Positions 42,773 through 51,614 of a stretch of 64,000 nt of DNA are shown here, piece by piece. The first letter of the stretch is position 1. Each line of letters starts with the position of its first letter. The notes below the pieces were generated by a model. That model was not told the origin of the DNA, did no database searches, and was given only the letters and a program-made list of their open reading frames with translations. Source of the stretch: Clostridium_AD sp050717545 (lineage in GTDB: Bacteria; Bacillota; Clostridia; Clostridiales; Clostridiaceae); assembly GCF_050717545.1 (NCBI RefSeq), contig NZ_JBOITN010000042.1, forward strand, positions 1 through 64,000, in the 5' to 3' direction. The position numbers and the translations under genes were made by a program.

Positions 42773-43324
42773 TTAAAATTTAATTTGTGGAGCAGCTTTT
42801 TCTTTTTCATCCACATTAAAGAAAGGTTCTTCCTTAAAATTAAACATGCTTGCAATAAGGCTAGACGGAAACATCTGAACAGAGTTATTGTAATCCATTG
42901 CTACATCGTTATAAAATTGTCTTGAATAACTAATTTTATCCTCTGTTTTTGACAATTCGACTTGTAGCTCAAGAAAATTAGTATTTGCCTTAAGTTCTGG
43001 ATAGGCCTCAGCTACTGCAAATAATTTCCCTAATACCTGTGTTAATTCACCATTAGCCTTCATCATATCATCAGGAGTACCTGAGGAAAGGTAGTTAGTC
43101 CTTGCTGAGGTTACTGCTTCAAAAGTACTACGCTCGTGATTAGCATAACCTTTTACAATTTCAACTAGGTTAGGAATAAGATCAAATCTTCTTTTTAGTT
43201 GTACATCTATCTGGCTCCAAGAATTTCTTACTTTATTACGTTTGCCTACAAGGCTGTTATGAATAAGAATCAGTGTTAGAATTAGTACACATATTATAAT
43301 TACTGGAATTAACATAAAAATCAC
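42773..43324 (-). CDS. LemA family protein
   Basis: 183 residues with an N-terminal membrane helix (about 3-22) and the LemA four-helix domain: KRNKVRNSWSQIDVQLKRRF, DLIPNLVEIVKGYANHE, YPELKANTNFLELQVELSKT and a C-terminal ASMFNFKEEPFF. The role is unclear; LemA partners DUF2207 or TPM-domain membrane proteins, exactly as here. It is the second gene of that operon. Confidence 0.9.
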   Translation of the reverse strand: MIFMLIPVIIICVLILTLILIHNSLVGKRNKVRNSWSQIDVQLKRRFDLIPNLVEIVKGYANHERSTFEAVTSARTNYLSSGTPDDMMKANGELTQVLGKLFAVAEAYPELKANTNFLELQVELSKTEDKISYSRQFYNDVAMDYNNSVQMFPSSLIASMFNFKEEPFFNVDEKEKAAPQIKF

Positions 43325-43424
43325 TCCCTATAATATATAGTGTAGCACAAGGCTACACTAATTAATTTTATTGATTTTAAAATAGTGTTACATCAAAACT
43401 GAGACTAGAATTAGATGGGACATT

Positions 43425-43478
43425 GCATCAGAATGCGCGAATGCATCAGAATGCACGAATGCATCAGAATGCACCACC
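43425..43478. repeat. Three-copy 18-bp tandem repeat over the DUF2207 stop codon
   Basis: Units 43425-43442, 43443-43460 and 43461-43478 are GCATCAGAATGCGCGAAT with one or a few changes. The stop codon of the DUF2207 gene (43464-43466) lies in the third unit, so two units are downstream of the gene. Confidence 0.85.
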
Positions 43479-45413
43479 ACCACCGCCCCCGCCACCACCA
43501 CCGGAGCTGCCACCACTAAATCCGCCACCACCACCAGAAGCTGATGAAGCCTGGGAACTTGCAACGCTTTGTGCTGTGGAGATTGCACCTTCAACTGTAT
43601 GGATGGTATCATCAAACATTGTACCAAAGCCACCAAAGTAACCGTAACTTGCTCCATACATATAGGTAAGACCATTATTATTTAAATCATTATCTGTAAA
43701 AACAATAGGGAGCTGTTTTATAACTTCTTTTGCAACGCCAAGTGAAGTGGCATAAACAAGATAATGTTCCCATAATACGATAGACCCAATTTCAGCTTTA
43801 TCCAATCTGCTAAAATCCTTTAAAAAGTTTTTGAAAGATAACCACATTACATATTGCTCATTTCCATATGCTGTTCTTCTTTTTATAAGTATTGAGTAAA
43901 CAACTAAAATAACACCTTGAATTATTGATGCTACAGCAATCAAAGTAAACATTAGAAACGCGATAGCTGCTCCAATTAATAAGAAAGCAAATCCTGCTAA
44001 TACTCCAAGTAAGATTCCTGTTTTATAGGTTTCATCAAAAAAGTTATATTTAGCAGCCTCATCGATTGCCAGTTTTGACCATTTATCATAATCAGTCTTA
44101 AATTCTAGTGCATCCTTCTTTTTCTTAACATAATTTTTTATTTCATCAAGGGCAACACATTTTCCGTTTCCTATTTTAATTATAAACCAGCTTATCAAAA
44201 ACTCTTCATGTTTCTTCAAAGGTATTGATGGTGCCTTTTCATTTAATGTAATTATATATTGATCTATTTCTTTTGTATTGAATAGACCCTTTTTACTAAT
44301 CTTATTTTGAGAGATTATAAGTTGTTTTTTTCTTGTAAGATCAATAATTGTGGCCATTACATCTCGAGTATTAACAGCTCCAAATGACATTAAAACGCTC
44401 ATCACAGCTGGAGTATAGTCTTCAGGAAGTTCTCTGTAATACTTACCCTCAAAGTTAGGTTTAAACTCTTTATCATATTTTTTATAAATAGATATAATTA
44501 CTGGGAACCATAGGAGTATGAAAAGTAAAGCTAGAGGAGTACCTATAGACTTAAGTTTTGTTTTAGTAAGTTCTCGCTGTGCTTGCTTTTCAACCTGCTG
44601 CTGGTACTCTTGTTTTGCGTCTTCTCTTGCTACATTTGCTTCATTAGCTAGGGTGGCTTCATTTGCCATTATTCTAGGTAATGCATTTTCGGCCACTATA
44701 TTACTTGCTTGCGGAACAAGGGATGTTGGAAACAAAACTAAGGTTTCTGCAAAAGTACCTGGTGACACTGATGGAACAGTAAATTCTACATTACTGCCAT
44801 CTATTATGGAAGATTCACCTAATAGAGAGCCATGAGCAAAGACTTTAAGCTCTTCTTTAGTAGTCCCAGATGGAAGTGTTATCTTTATTTTTATATTATC
44901 GAGTCTTGTTTTCCACCTAGTGTCAACGAGCTTTCTGTTAAACTCCGCAATATCTGTGTATTTAGTAACGACATCTAGTAATTTGTACTTTATAACAAAA
45001 GTTTTTTCTTCATTTTCTGAATGCTCAAAAATCTTAAACCTTGCTAAGTTTTCTTCTTCTACAAAGTTAAATGTTCCCACGCTTCCGGTGTCATCAAGTG
45101 AATTACCTGCATTGGGCTGAAGTTCTTTTAAATTATCATTTTCCATTACATAAACTTTTTTGTCTTGTAGACCTTTTGTGAGAGAAAAATCAACATCTCT
45201 AGTAACTCCATTAAACTGACCATCGAAATTATAAGTAAGGCGTTCTTCAAAATTAGCTGACCCGTCCTTGTTTACTAATACATTAATATTATACCCAGAT
45301 ATATAATAGGTCTTGTCTTGCGAAGCATATATTAGTTTCTGAAATCCAAATAGAGTAAAAATAATAAGTAATAAAAACATTCTAGCAAAGATTATTGTGG
45401 AACTTTTTTTCAT
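43464..45413 (-). CDS. DUF2207 membrane protein with Gly-rich C-terminus
   Basis: I chose ATG 45413 (MKKSSTIIFARMFLLL) with GGGAGGTGAAG before it; a longer frame has no site. 649 residues: signal peptide, DUF2207 extracellular domain (ISGYNINVLVNKDGSANFEE), membrane helices near residues 300 and 480-520, and a long cytoplasmic or surface region. It ends in a poly-Gly tail closing with GAF. The Gly tail is typical of this family next to LemA. The function is unknown. First gene of the pair with lemA. Confidence 0.88.
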   Translation of the reverse strand: MKKSSTIIFARMFLLLIIFTLFGFQKLIYASQDKTYYISGYNINVLVNKDGSANFEERLTYNFDGQFNGVTRDVDFSLTKGLQDKKVYVMENDNLKELQPNAGNSLDDTGSVGTFNFVEEENLARFKIFEHSENEEKTFVIKYKLLDVVTKYTDIAEFNRKLVDTRWKTRLDNIKIKITLPSGTTKEELKVFAHGSLLGESSIIDGSNVEFTVPSVSPGTFAETLVLFPTSLVPQASNIVAENALPRIMANEATLANEANVAREDAKQEYQQQVEKQAQRELTKTKLKSIGTPLALLFILLWFPVIISIYKKYDKEFKPNFEGKYYRELPEDYTPAVMSVLMSFGAVNTRDVMATIIDLTRKKQLIISQNKISKKGLFNTKEIDQYIITLNEKAPSIPLKKHEEFLISWFIIKIGNGKCVALDEIKNYVKKKKDALEFKTDYDKWSKLAIDEAAKYNFFDETYKTGILLGVLAGFAFLLIGAAIAFLMFTLIAVASIIQGVILVVYSILIKRRTAYGNEQYVMWLSFKNFLKDFSRLDKAEIGSIVLWEHYLVYATSLGVAKEVIKQLPIVFTDNDLNNNGLTYMYGASYGYFGGFGTMFDDTIHTVEGAISTAQSVASSQASSASGGGGGFSGGSSGGGGGGGGGGAF

Positions 45414-45558
45414 GACTTCACCTCCCTGTAATCTTATTATAAACAATATTTCCATTAATTTCATTATATTTATAAATTTATCTATATATGAATTAGTATT
45501 ATTAAATGTGCCTATGTATTTAATAGGTATTTGTTGATAACAAACTCTAAGATATATT

Positions 45559-45592
45559 AAATCATCTCCTTCGGAGCTGAAATGTAGTTAAA
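45559..45592. repeat. Dispersed palindromic repeat, copy D (short form)
   Basis: AAATCATCTCCTTCGGAGCT followed by GAAATGTAGTTAAA. Near-identical to the minus strand of copy C and to the outer ends of copies A and B. Confidence 0.75.
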
Positions 45593-45684
45593 ACATTTTG
45601 AAATAATAATTTAATATAAAGTGGGTAAACTATACAAGACACTGATTATAAACAGTGAAATTTTTATATGAAGGGAGAATACTC

Positions 45685-45876
45685 ATGAATAAAAACAAAT
45701 TGAAAGAAACAAGAAAAGTGAATAATATAGAAGAGGTTAGTGATGCTTCAAATTCTGATGTGACTAGAATGTACAACATGCCAGGTATGGCTAGCGGGCC
45801 TAGTGATGCTACTGACAAAGAAAAGAGACATTTAAGTGAACGCTCAGCAGCAAGCAAAGATAATACTAAAAAATAA
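45685..45876 (+). CDS. Small hydrophilic hypothetical protein
   Basis: ATG 45685 has AAGGGAG 8 bases upstream; a longer frame from 45655 does not. 63 residues, highly charged and Ser/Asn-rich, with MYNMPGMASGPSDATDKE in the middle and a basic C-terminus. No membrane segment and no known domain. A clean ribosome site and an immediate terminator support a real gene. It could be a small spore or stress protein, but I cannot tell. Confidence 0.65.
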   Translation: MNKNKLKETRKVNNIEEVSDASNSDVTRMYNMPGMASGPSDATDKEKRHLSERSAASKDNTKK

Positions 45877-45881
45877 TTTTG

Positions 45882-45907
45882 AGGCAGGTTTATCCTGCCT
45901 TAATTTT
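45882..45907 (+). terminator. Terminator after small hypothetical gene
   Basis: AGGCAGG (45882-45888) and CCTGCCT (45894-45900), then TAATTTT. Confidence 0.8.
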
Positions 45908-46148
45908 CATTATAATATATTTATAAAAACAGAACATTATGTTTTCATAAAGGCTCATAAAGGCTCATATAGTGGACAAGCTTTTAAACATAGATTTATT
46001 GATAAACAGTCAATTTATATTGTGAAAAGGAAAATAATGTGATAAGATTGTTTTAGTGTTGGTTTAAAGGGTTTAAAGTAGTTTTAAATCCCATTCAAAA
46101 AAGGTTTTGAGTTCAAAAACAAAATTACAAGTTATGGAGGATATTTTT

Positions 46149-46643
46149 ATGAAATATTATGGTAAAACTTCGTTATCATCCGTGTTAAGGTTAATGTTAG
46201 ATAGTTTAATAATTATAGGGTTTATTGTGTATTTGTTAATACTTAGAAAAGCTTTGGTAACTCAGCAAGTAAACTTTCTTAACCCTAAAAACATTATTAC
46301 CTGTATTCTATTTGTATTAGGTGGTTTTGCACTTCTTTGTATAATGTATCACCTTAGATGCATTATGAATTCGTTAGTTAAAGCAACACCGTTCATAAAT
46401 CAGAATGTTGAAAGTTTAAAAAATGTTGCTTCATCGTGTTTTGTAATTTCGATTTGTTATGTTATTAATTTTTTTATTAATGGTCAATATTTAAATTTTA
46501 AGTTAATAGAGATAGATGTTAAAGGTATCCATACAGACATTGAATTTATAATTTTCTTTTTTGCGGGCTGTTTTACAATAGTTTTATCAAAAGTATTTAA
46601 ACAGGCAATAGAGGTTAAAGAAGAAAATGATTTTACGGTATAG
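46149..46643 (+). CDS. DUF2975 membrane protein
   Basis: ATG 46149 with GGAGG 8 bases before; an upstream in-frame start at 46107 has no site. 164 residues, four transmembrane helices (about 16-35, 50-72, 95-115, 132-152), which fits DUF2975. These proteins are generally paired with a small Cro-like regulator, as here (gene at 46680). Function unknown; possibly membrane-stress related. Confidence 0.8.
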   Translation: MKYYGKTSLSSVLRLMLDSLIIIGFIVYLLILRKALVTQQVNFLNPKNIITCILFVLGGFALLCIMYHLRCIMNSLVKATPFINQNVESLKNVASSCFVISICYVINFFINGQYLNFKLIEIDVKGIHTDIEFIIFFFAGCFTIVLSKVFKQAIEVKEENDFTV

Positions 46644-46679
46644 ATATTTGAGTTATATAATTTAATTGAGGTGAAAAAC

Positions 46680-46892
46680 ATGGCAATAATAGTAAATTTA
46701 GATGTAATGATGGCCAAAAGGAAAATTTCCTTATCTGAATTGGCAATTAGAGTAGGAATTACGAATTCAAATTTATCTATATTAAAAACAAATAAAGCAA
46801 AGGCAATACGATTTTCCACTCTAGAGTCTATATGTAAGGAACTTAATTGCCAGCCAGGAGATATTTTAGAATATAGTGAAGAAAATTTGTAA
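46680..46892 (+). CDS. YozG-like XRE-family regulator
   Basis: ATG 46680 follows GAGGTG. 70 residues form a single helix-turn-helix: LDVMMAKRKISLSELAIRVG, ITNSNLSILKTNKAKAIRFS and LESICKELNCQPGDILEY, the HTH_26/YozG subgroup. It is the standard partner of DUF2975 and probably regulates the pair. 36 bases separate the two genes. Confidence 0.9.
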   Translation: MAIIVNLDVMMAKRKISLSELAIRVGITNSNLSILKTNKAKAIRFSTLESICKELNCQPGDILEYSEENL

Positions 46893-46938
46893 TTAAAAAC
46901 ATCGCACTAACTTATGGGTTAATGCGATGTTTTTAATT
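46891..46938. terminator. Bidirectional terminator between yozG-like gene and DEAD helicase
   Basis: AATTAAAAACATCGCA (46891-46906) and its complement (46923-46938); A and T flanks suit both directions. Confidence 0.85.
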
Positions 46939-46949
46939 ATAAAAAGTAG

Positions 46950-48395
46950 TTACATATCTACTTTACTTACAGTTCGAAGCCTTCCTTTAATAGGTCTATT
47001 TTGTAAATCTTCAAACACAAGCTCACCTTTATTATTTAATATTTCTACAAATGTAGATATATCAATTATGTTGATGATTCCTATATCATCCTTAGTCATG
47101 CCATCAATACTGCAAAGCGTACCGACTATATCCATAGCCCTCATCTTGGTTTTCTTTCCGGCATTGATATGTAATTTGAGTATTTCTTTGCTAAGCTCTA
47201 TACCTTTAGCCTCTTTAGCCTCAGGTCTAGTATTCATTTTACCTGTAAATTCTTCTTTAGCATCACTCACAACTTCTGATTTTGGATTTTCCTTCAAAAG
47301 AATCTCTTTACCGATATAGTGCTCTATATCATTTAAATACCTGGTTTCGTTTTGGGTCACAAAAGTAATTGCACGGCCCATTTTGCCTATGCGGCCAGTT
47401 CTTCCTATTCTATGAACATAACTTTCTTTATCACTAGGTATATCATAATTAACTACAAGGCTTATGTTATCTATGTCTATACCTCTAGCTGCAACATCTG
47501 TAGCTACAAGATATCTAAAACAACCTTTTTTAAAATCATTCATTACTCTTAGTCTATCAGGTTGCTCCATTCCACCATGGATTTTCTTGCAAGTATAATT
47601 GAGCCTTGAAAGTTGATTATAAACTGAATCTACCTTTAATTTAGTATTACAAAATATTATGCAGCTATCAGGATTTTCAACTATTGTTATATCTTTTAAA
47701 AGGTCTATTTTATCCAGTTCGTATACATTATATCGCTGCTGGGATATATTATCTGCTGCTTTATTTTGCTCCTCTATTTCAATGTGGATAGGATGATTCA
47801 TGTAATTATGGCATAAATACTCTATATCCTTAGGCATTGTGGCAGATAGTAACATAGTGAGGCGCTGACTAGGTAAAGCTCTTATTATTGTTTCTATCTG
47901 GTCTACAAAGCCCATGTTTAGCATTTCATCAGCTTCATCTATTACAAGATATTTTATATTTGATGTATCAAAGGTATCTTTATCTAAATGATCTATAATT
48001 CGACCAGGGGTACCGACTACAACATGTGTTTTTTGTTTAAGTTCTTTTTTTTGATTATAGAAAGGGGACTGACCATAAATTGCAGCAACTTTAAGTCTTT
48101 TAAATCTACCTATATTAAAAATATCTTCTTTAACTTGGATAGCCAGTTCTCTGGTTGGTGTAAGCACTAATGCTTGAGGTTTGTTTTCTTCCCAATCTAC
48201 TAATTGGCAGATCGGAATGGCATATGCTGCAGTTTTACCGCTTCCAGTTTGGGATTTCACTACTACATCCTTTTGCGCGAGAACTGCTGGAATAACCTGT
48301 TGTTGGACTTTTGTAAAATTTTTAAAATTGAGCAGACTAATTGCTTTTAATATATCACTGCTTAAATTATAATCATTAGAATTTTCTTTTATCAT
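46950..48395 (-). CDS. dbpA: DbpA/YxiN-type DEAD-box RNA helicase
   Basis: 481 residues. Helicase core: Q-motif (FKNFTKVQQQVIP), SQTGSGKT, PTRELAIQV, DEAD box in VIDEADEMLNMGF, SAT, and YVHRIGRTGR. The C-terminal 75 residues (about 405-478) form a DbpA RNA-binding domain (TKMRAMDIVGTLCSIDGMTK). This family remodels 23S rRNA hairpin 92 during large-subunit assembly, which is cold-sensitive. ATG context is weak. Monocistronic. Consistent with a cold-adapted organism but found widely. Confidence 0.9.
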   Translation of the reverse strand: MIKENSNDYNLSSDILKAISLLNFKNFTKVQQQVIPAVLAQKDVVVKSQTGSGKTAAYAIPICQLVDWEENKPQALVLTPTRELAIQVKEDIFNIGRFKRLKVAAIYGQSPFYNQKKELKQKTHVVVGTPGRIIDHLDKDTFDTSNIKYLVIDEADEMLNMGFVDQIETIIRALPSQRLTMLLSATMPKDIEYLCHNYMNHPIHIEIEEQNKAADNISQQRYNVYELDKIDLLKDITIVENPDSCIIFCNTKLKVDSVYNQLSRLNYTCKKIHGGMEQPDRLRVMNDFKKGCFRYLVATDVAARGIDIDNISLVVNYDIPSDKESYVHRIGRTGRIGKMGRAITFVTQNETRYLNDIEHYIGKEILLKENPKSEVVSDAKEEFTGKMNTRPEAKEAKGIELSKEILKLHINAGKKTKMRAMDIVGTLCSIDGMTKDDIGIINIIDISTFVEILNNKGELVFEDLQNRPIKGRLRTVSKVDM

Positions 48396-48487
48396 TTGAT
48401 CATCACTTTCCTTATAATTGTATTAATATTATCACCAAGAATATATATAACTTTATTATATCATACACATTAAATTCATTGTATAGT

Positions 48488-49255
48488 CTATCTTATTTTA
48501 GATTCATTATATATATCAGCTAAGTATATAAAGTCAGGTCGACCAGCTGAATCTAATAGATAAGCAGATATCTTTGCTTTTTCTTTCCTATTGTCATTTA
48601 ATTCATTAATTATTTGATCTGCATTCCCAATGCCTATGCCGTGTCCAAAATAAAGTTCGTTTGCTAAATTTATGACATTTTCACCTTGCCATTCAGGAGT
48701 TGTTGGATTTACATCAGGGTTATTAAAGTATTGTCTATCCCCAGGCAAATAATCACTTCGTTTTGATATATAACCTACATCCTCAATGGGGGTATTTAAA
48801 TAATGCCAGTTCATTAACTGTATTTCAGGAAATACCTTATTAAAAAGTTTATCATCATATATATTAAGTAATGCCTGATAATAAATAATAACCATGGCAG
48901 TAGCACATTCAGTAGCATATTTAGAACTATTTATATCAATATCTCGTATAGCATCGCTTGGATATATTCCTTTTTTTACTGTGAATCCACCTTCATCAGT
49001 GCGGTCCCAATAATTAAGATTGCAGGTTGATTTACGAAAAGTGCTAAAGTCCATATCGCCTGCATTAAGTTTTTTAGAAGCATTAATAATATTTTTGCGT
49101 AATTTAAGCTCAAACCTCAATTGATCTAATGAATTATATTCATATCGTCCCTTACTTAAATCCATCTTAGTAAGGATATCTCTTTCAATATCATTTGTGT
49201 TATATTCATTTATTAACAGATTAATTTTAACAATATCACTAGAAACTATGATCAT
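48488..49255 (-). CDS. tgl: Spore-coat protein-glutamine gamma-glutamyltransferase
   Basis: 255 residues matching Bacillus Tgl throughout: MIIVSSDIV at the start, LRFELKLRKNIINASKKLNA, PSDAIRDI, catalytic ECATAMVIIYYQALL (Cys117), WQGENVINLANELYFGHGIG. Tgl crosslinks spore-coat proteins by epsilon-(gamma-glutamyl)lysine bonds late in sporulation. The gene follows an unknown protein by about 55 bases, likely in one operon under late mother-cell control. Confidence 0.92.
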   Translation of the reverse strand: MIIVSSDIVKINLLINEYNTNDIERDILTKMDLSKGRYEYNSLDQLRFELKLRKNIINASKKLNAGDMDFSTFRKSTCNLNYWDRTDEGGFTVKKGIYPSDAIRDIDINSSKYATECATAMVIIYYQALLNIYDDKLFNKVFPEIQLMNWHYLNTPIEDVGYISKRSDYLPGDRQYFNNPDVNPTTPEWQGENVINLANELYFGHGIGIGNADQIINELNDNRKEKAKISAYLLDSAGRPDFIYLADIYNESKIR

Positions 49256-49310
49256 TTACTAGCCTCCTATTATTCCTAATATTGATATTAGATATTAAAA
49301 TTATAAATTG

Positions 49311-50087
49311 TTAAAACATTAGATCAGTTTGGGAAAAACTTATTTGGTTGGATATAGAATTGTTAATCCATGAGTTCCATAAATTTAAATTTTCATAATG
49401 AACTCTAAGGGAGAAGCTTGATAGTAATGACTTCTTATCATCATCTAATTTATTGAAATTATCTAATAAGTTATTTTCCTGATTTGTAAATGGTATTAAA
49501 GGTTTTCCCGTAGAAAGTGATACCTGTCTGCACAAATATTTTGCAGTCGTAGATATAACATAAGGGACAGGTCTACTGGTTCTTTGAAAACTTTCACCTG
49601 TAAAATATAAAAAAGGAGAATTTTCTTTAAGAAAACGAAAAAAATCCATATATTGTTTTTTACTGTTGTCGCCTTTAGTCATATCTATGGATGGTACAAA
49701 ATCTAAAAGTTTGCGTGCGAGTTTTACATCAGTTATGTTGTCTGATTCTAAATAATTTGCAATCAACATTAAGCTATAAGGATCCCTTGCCTCGAAAAAA
49801 GCCCAAATTAGATCAAAAGTAAAAAGGCCTTCTCTGTTTCTAAGGAAAATCGTATCTGCTAAGCTAGGTAAAATTGTTTTGTCCTTGTGAACCTTAACCA
49901 AAAGTAGAGAAGTAACATCTAAGAGTTCATCATTTTCACTTTGTAGTCCGGTCTGAGTTAAACCTCTTTTAAACATATCTTTTAAAATAGTGTGAGATAT
50001 TTCGCTACTATTGGAACGTAAATATTTAATTTTTGAAAAATTTGATATTGTTGGTGAATTTGAAATTATTGCATTATTTAAACACAT
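49311..50087 (-). CDS. Hypothetical protein upstream of tgl
   Basis: 258 residues without a recognised domain, signal peptide or membrane helix. It is moderately hydrophilic and predicted mostly helical (LARKLLDFVPSIDM, NLLDNFNKLDDDKKSLLSSF). The gene is in the same direction as tgl and separated by about 55 bases, so a spore-coat role is a reasonable guess only. AGGGAG precedes ATG. Confidence 0.65.
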   Translation of the reverse strand: MCLNNAIISNSPTISNFSKIKYLRSNSSEISHTILKDMFKRGLTQTGLQSENDELLDVTSLLLVKVHKDKTILPSLADTIFLRNREGLFTFDLIWAFFEARDPYSLMLIANYLESDNITDVKLARKLLDFVPSIDMTKGDNSKKQYMDFFRFLKENSPFLYFTGESFQRTSRPVPYVISTTAKYLCRQVSLSTGKPLIPFTNQENNLLDNFNKLDDDKKSLLSSFSLRVHYENLNLWNSWINNSISNQISFSQTDLMF

Positions 50088-50222
50088 ATAGGCTCTCCCT
50101 TCATTTTTTATTTTAGAAGACTAATATAAATAAAGAACGATATTATATAGTATTAGAAGAAGAGTAAATGTGTTAAAGATATTAGAAATTTTGAATGGAA
50201 AACTCTAATTATATAAAAACTA

Positions 50223-50293
50223 TAAATAATAAATAATAAATAATAAATAATAAATACCCCCTGGACAAGTCCAGAGGGCATTTATTATTTATT
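50223..50293 (-). repeat. TAAATAA microsatellite forming part of the aldo/keto reductase terminator
   Basis: Almost five tandem copies of the 7-mer TAAATAA (50223-50256) run into CCCCCTGGAC-aa-GTCCAGAGGG and then the complementary ATTTATTATTTATT, which overlaps the stop of the aldo/keto reductase gene. The whole forms a long hairpin, terminator-like on the minus strand. Confidence 0.75.
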
Positions 50294-51316
50294 AAGCATT
50301 TTGTGTTTATTGTAAAATTCAGTGTAATTTTTAAGTTCTCTTTTTAAAAGATTTGGAGTATCAAGATTATACGGACAGTGATTTTTACAGTGACCACATT
50401 CTATACAATTATTTATTAAATCCATTTTTTCTTTAAAGCTATCTTCTAGGAAACCTTGGTACGGAGCTCTTTTAAGAAGAAGAGTTATTCGGGCAGCTGT
50501 AGGAATTTGAATTCCCACAGGGCATGGAAGACAATATCCACAACCACGACAGAAATCTCCTGAAAGCTCAATGCGATCTTTATTAATAATGGACCACATG
50601 GCATCATCCAATAGCGGTGGATTTTTCTCAAAATAAATAAATTCATCTAATTCAGATTCTCTCTGAATTCCCCATATTGGTACAACATTATCATATTGAC
50701 GTAGAAATGAAAAGGCAGAGGCGGCATTAGTTATTAGACCGCCTGAAAGAGCCTTCATTGCTATCAGCCCAATATTTCTTTTTTTACATTCTTCAATTAA
50801 CAATAAATCAGACTCGGTAGATAAAGAACATAATGGAAATTGTACGGTATCATATAATTCTGAAGTAGCAGCATCCATTGCATTTTTCAATTTATGATTT
50901 GTAATGCCTATAAAACGAACAAGGCCTTTTCTCTTAGCCTCTAGAAGTCCTGCGTAGAGACCTTCTGCGTCATTAGGGTCAGGAAGTACGCCAGGGTTAT
51001 GTAGTTGAAGGATATCCACATAATCTGTTTTCAAGTTTTTTAGGCTTACTTGTAAATGATCAAGTAAAGTTTTTCTATCCGTGGCATGACTTTTAGTTGC
51101 AATTATGATGTCCTTTCTCACATCTGAAAGAGAATACCCTAATTTCTCTTCGCTATCAGAATATGCTCTTGCAGTATCGAAAAAGTTTATGCCATTGTCA
51201 TAAGCTTTTCTTAAAATAGTTTTAGCATCTTCAAAAGAGACTCTTTGAACAGGTAGTGCTCCAAAGCCACTTCTTGTAACCATGAGATTTGTTCTTCCAA
51301 GTTTTATTTTATCCAT
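50285..51316 (-). CDS. Aldo/keto reductase with C-terminal 4Fe-4S domain
   Basis: Start at 51316 (MDKIKLGRTNLMVTRSGFGA), with AAGGGG upstream; a longer frame from 51352 has none. 343 residues. AKR barrel with the catalytic tetrad region (FDTARAYSDSEEKLG, ATKSHA, LQLHN), followed by two ferredoxin motifs (CRGCGYCLPCPVGIQIP and CIECGHCKNHCPYNL). Such proteins are widespread in anaerobes; the substrate is unknown. Cytoplasmic, monocistronic. Confidence 0.88.
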   Translation of the reverse strand: MDKIKLGRTNLMVTRSGFGALPVQRVSFEDAKTILRKAYDNGINFFDTARAYSDSEEKLGYSLSDVRKDIIIATKSHATDRKTLLDHLQVSLKNLKTDYVDILQLHNPGVLPDPNDAEGLYAGLLEAKRKGLVRFIGITNHKLKNAMDAATSELYDTVQFPLCSLSTESDLLLIEECKKRNIGLIAMKALSGGLITNAASAFSFLRQYDNVVPIWGIQRESELDEFIYFEKNPPLLDDAMWSIINKDRIELSGDFCRGCGYCLPCPVGIQIPTAARITLLLKRAPYQGFLEDSFKEKMDLINNCIECGHCKNHCPYNLDTPNLLKRELKNYTEFYNKHKMLNK

Positions 51317-51370
51317 TTGTACACCCCTTATTTTGTCATAATAACATCTCATGAGATTTAAACAAAAAAT

Positions 51371-51410
51371 AAAAAAGCCATTAAATAGTTTCCTATTTAA
51401 TGACTTTTTA
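51371..51410 (-). terminator. Terminator of the cold-shock gene
   Basis: AAAAAAGCCATTAAATAG (from 51371) pairs with CTATTTAATGACTTTTT with one mismatch; T-rich on the minus strand. Confidence 0.8.
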
Positions 51411-51416
51411 TTATTA

Positions 51417-51614
51417 CTAAAGTACAGTAATATTTTCTGCTTGTGGTCCTTTATCGCCTTTAACTATGTCAAAAGAAACTTTTTGACCTTCATCAAGTGA
51501 TTTGTAACCATCAGAATTTATTTGTGAAAAGTGAGCAAATACGTCTACTCCGTCTTCTCCTGTAATAAAACCGAATCCCTTTTCTCCATTAAACCATTTA
51601 ACTGTTCCATTCAT
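51417..51614 (-). CDS. cspA: CspA-family cold-shock protein
   Basis: 65 residues, a complete cold-shock domain: GTVKWFNGEKGFGFI (RNP1), VFAHFSQI (RNP2), and the GPQAENITVL end. It binds single-stranded nucleic acids and acts as an RNA chaperone. AGGTATCATTATATG places a ribosome site before ATG. The promoter at 51760-51788 implies a leader of about 140 bases, as in many csp genes with cold-responsive 5' UTRs. Confidence 0.95.
   Translation of the reverse strand: MNGTVKWFNGEKGFGFITGEDGVDVFAHFSQINSDGYKSLDEGQKVSFDIVKGDKGPQAENITVL

Noticed and set aside
43388..43675. Overlapping minus-strand frame encoding repeated HSDAF residues
   Set aside because: It lies in an alternative frame of the DUF2207 3' end and the tandem repeat, with no ribosome site; explained by the repeat.
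45836..46042. Plus-strand 68-codon frame with GLSCLNFHYN
   Set aside because: It overlaps the previous gene and the terminator at 45882, has no ribosome site and has atypical composition.
50223..50256. CRISPR-like array
   Set aside because: The units are contiguous 7-mers without spacers; it is a microsatellite.
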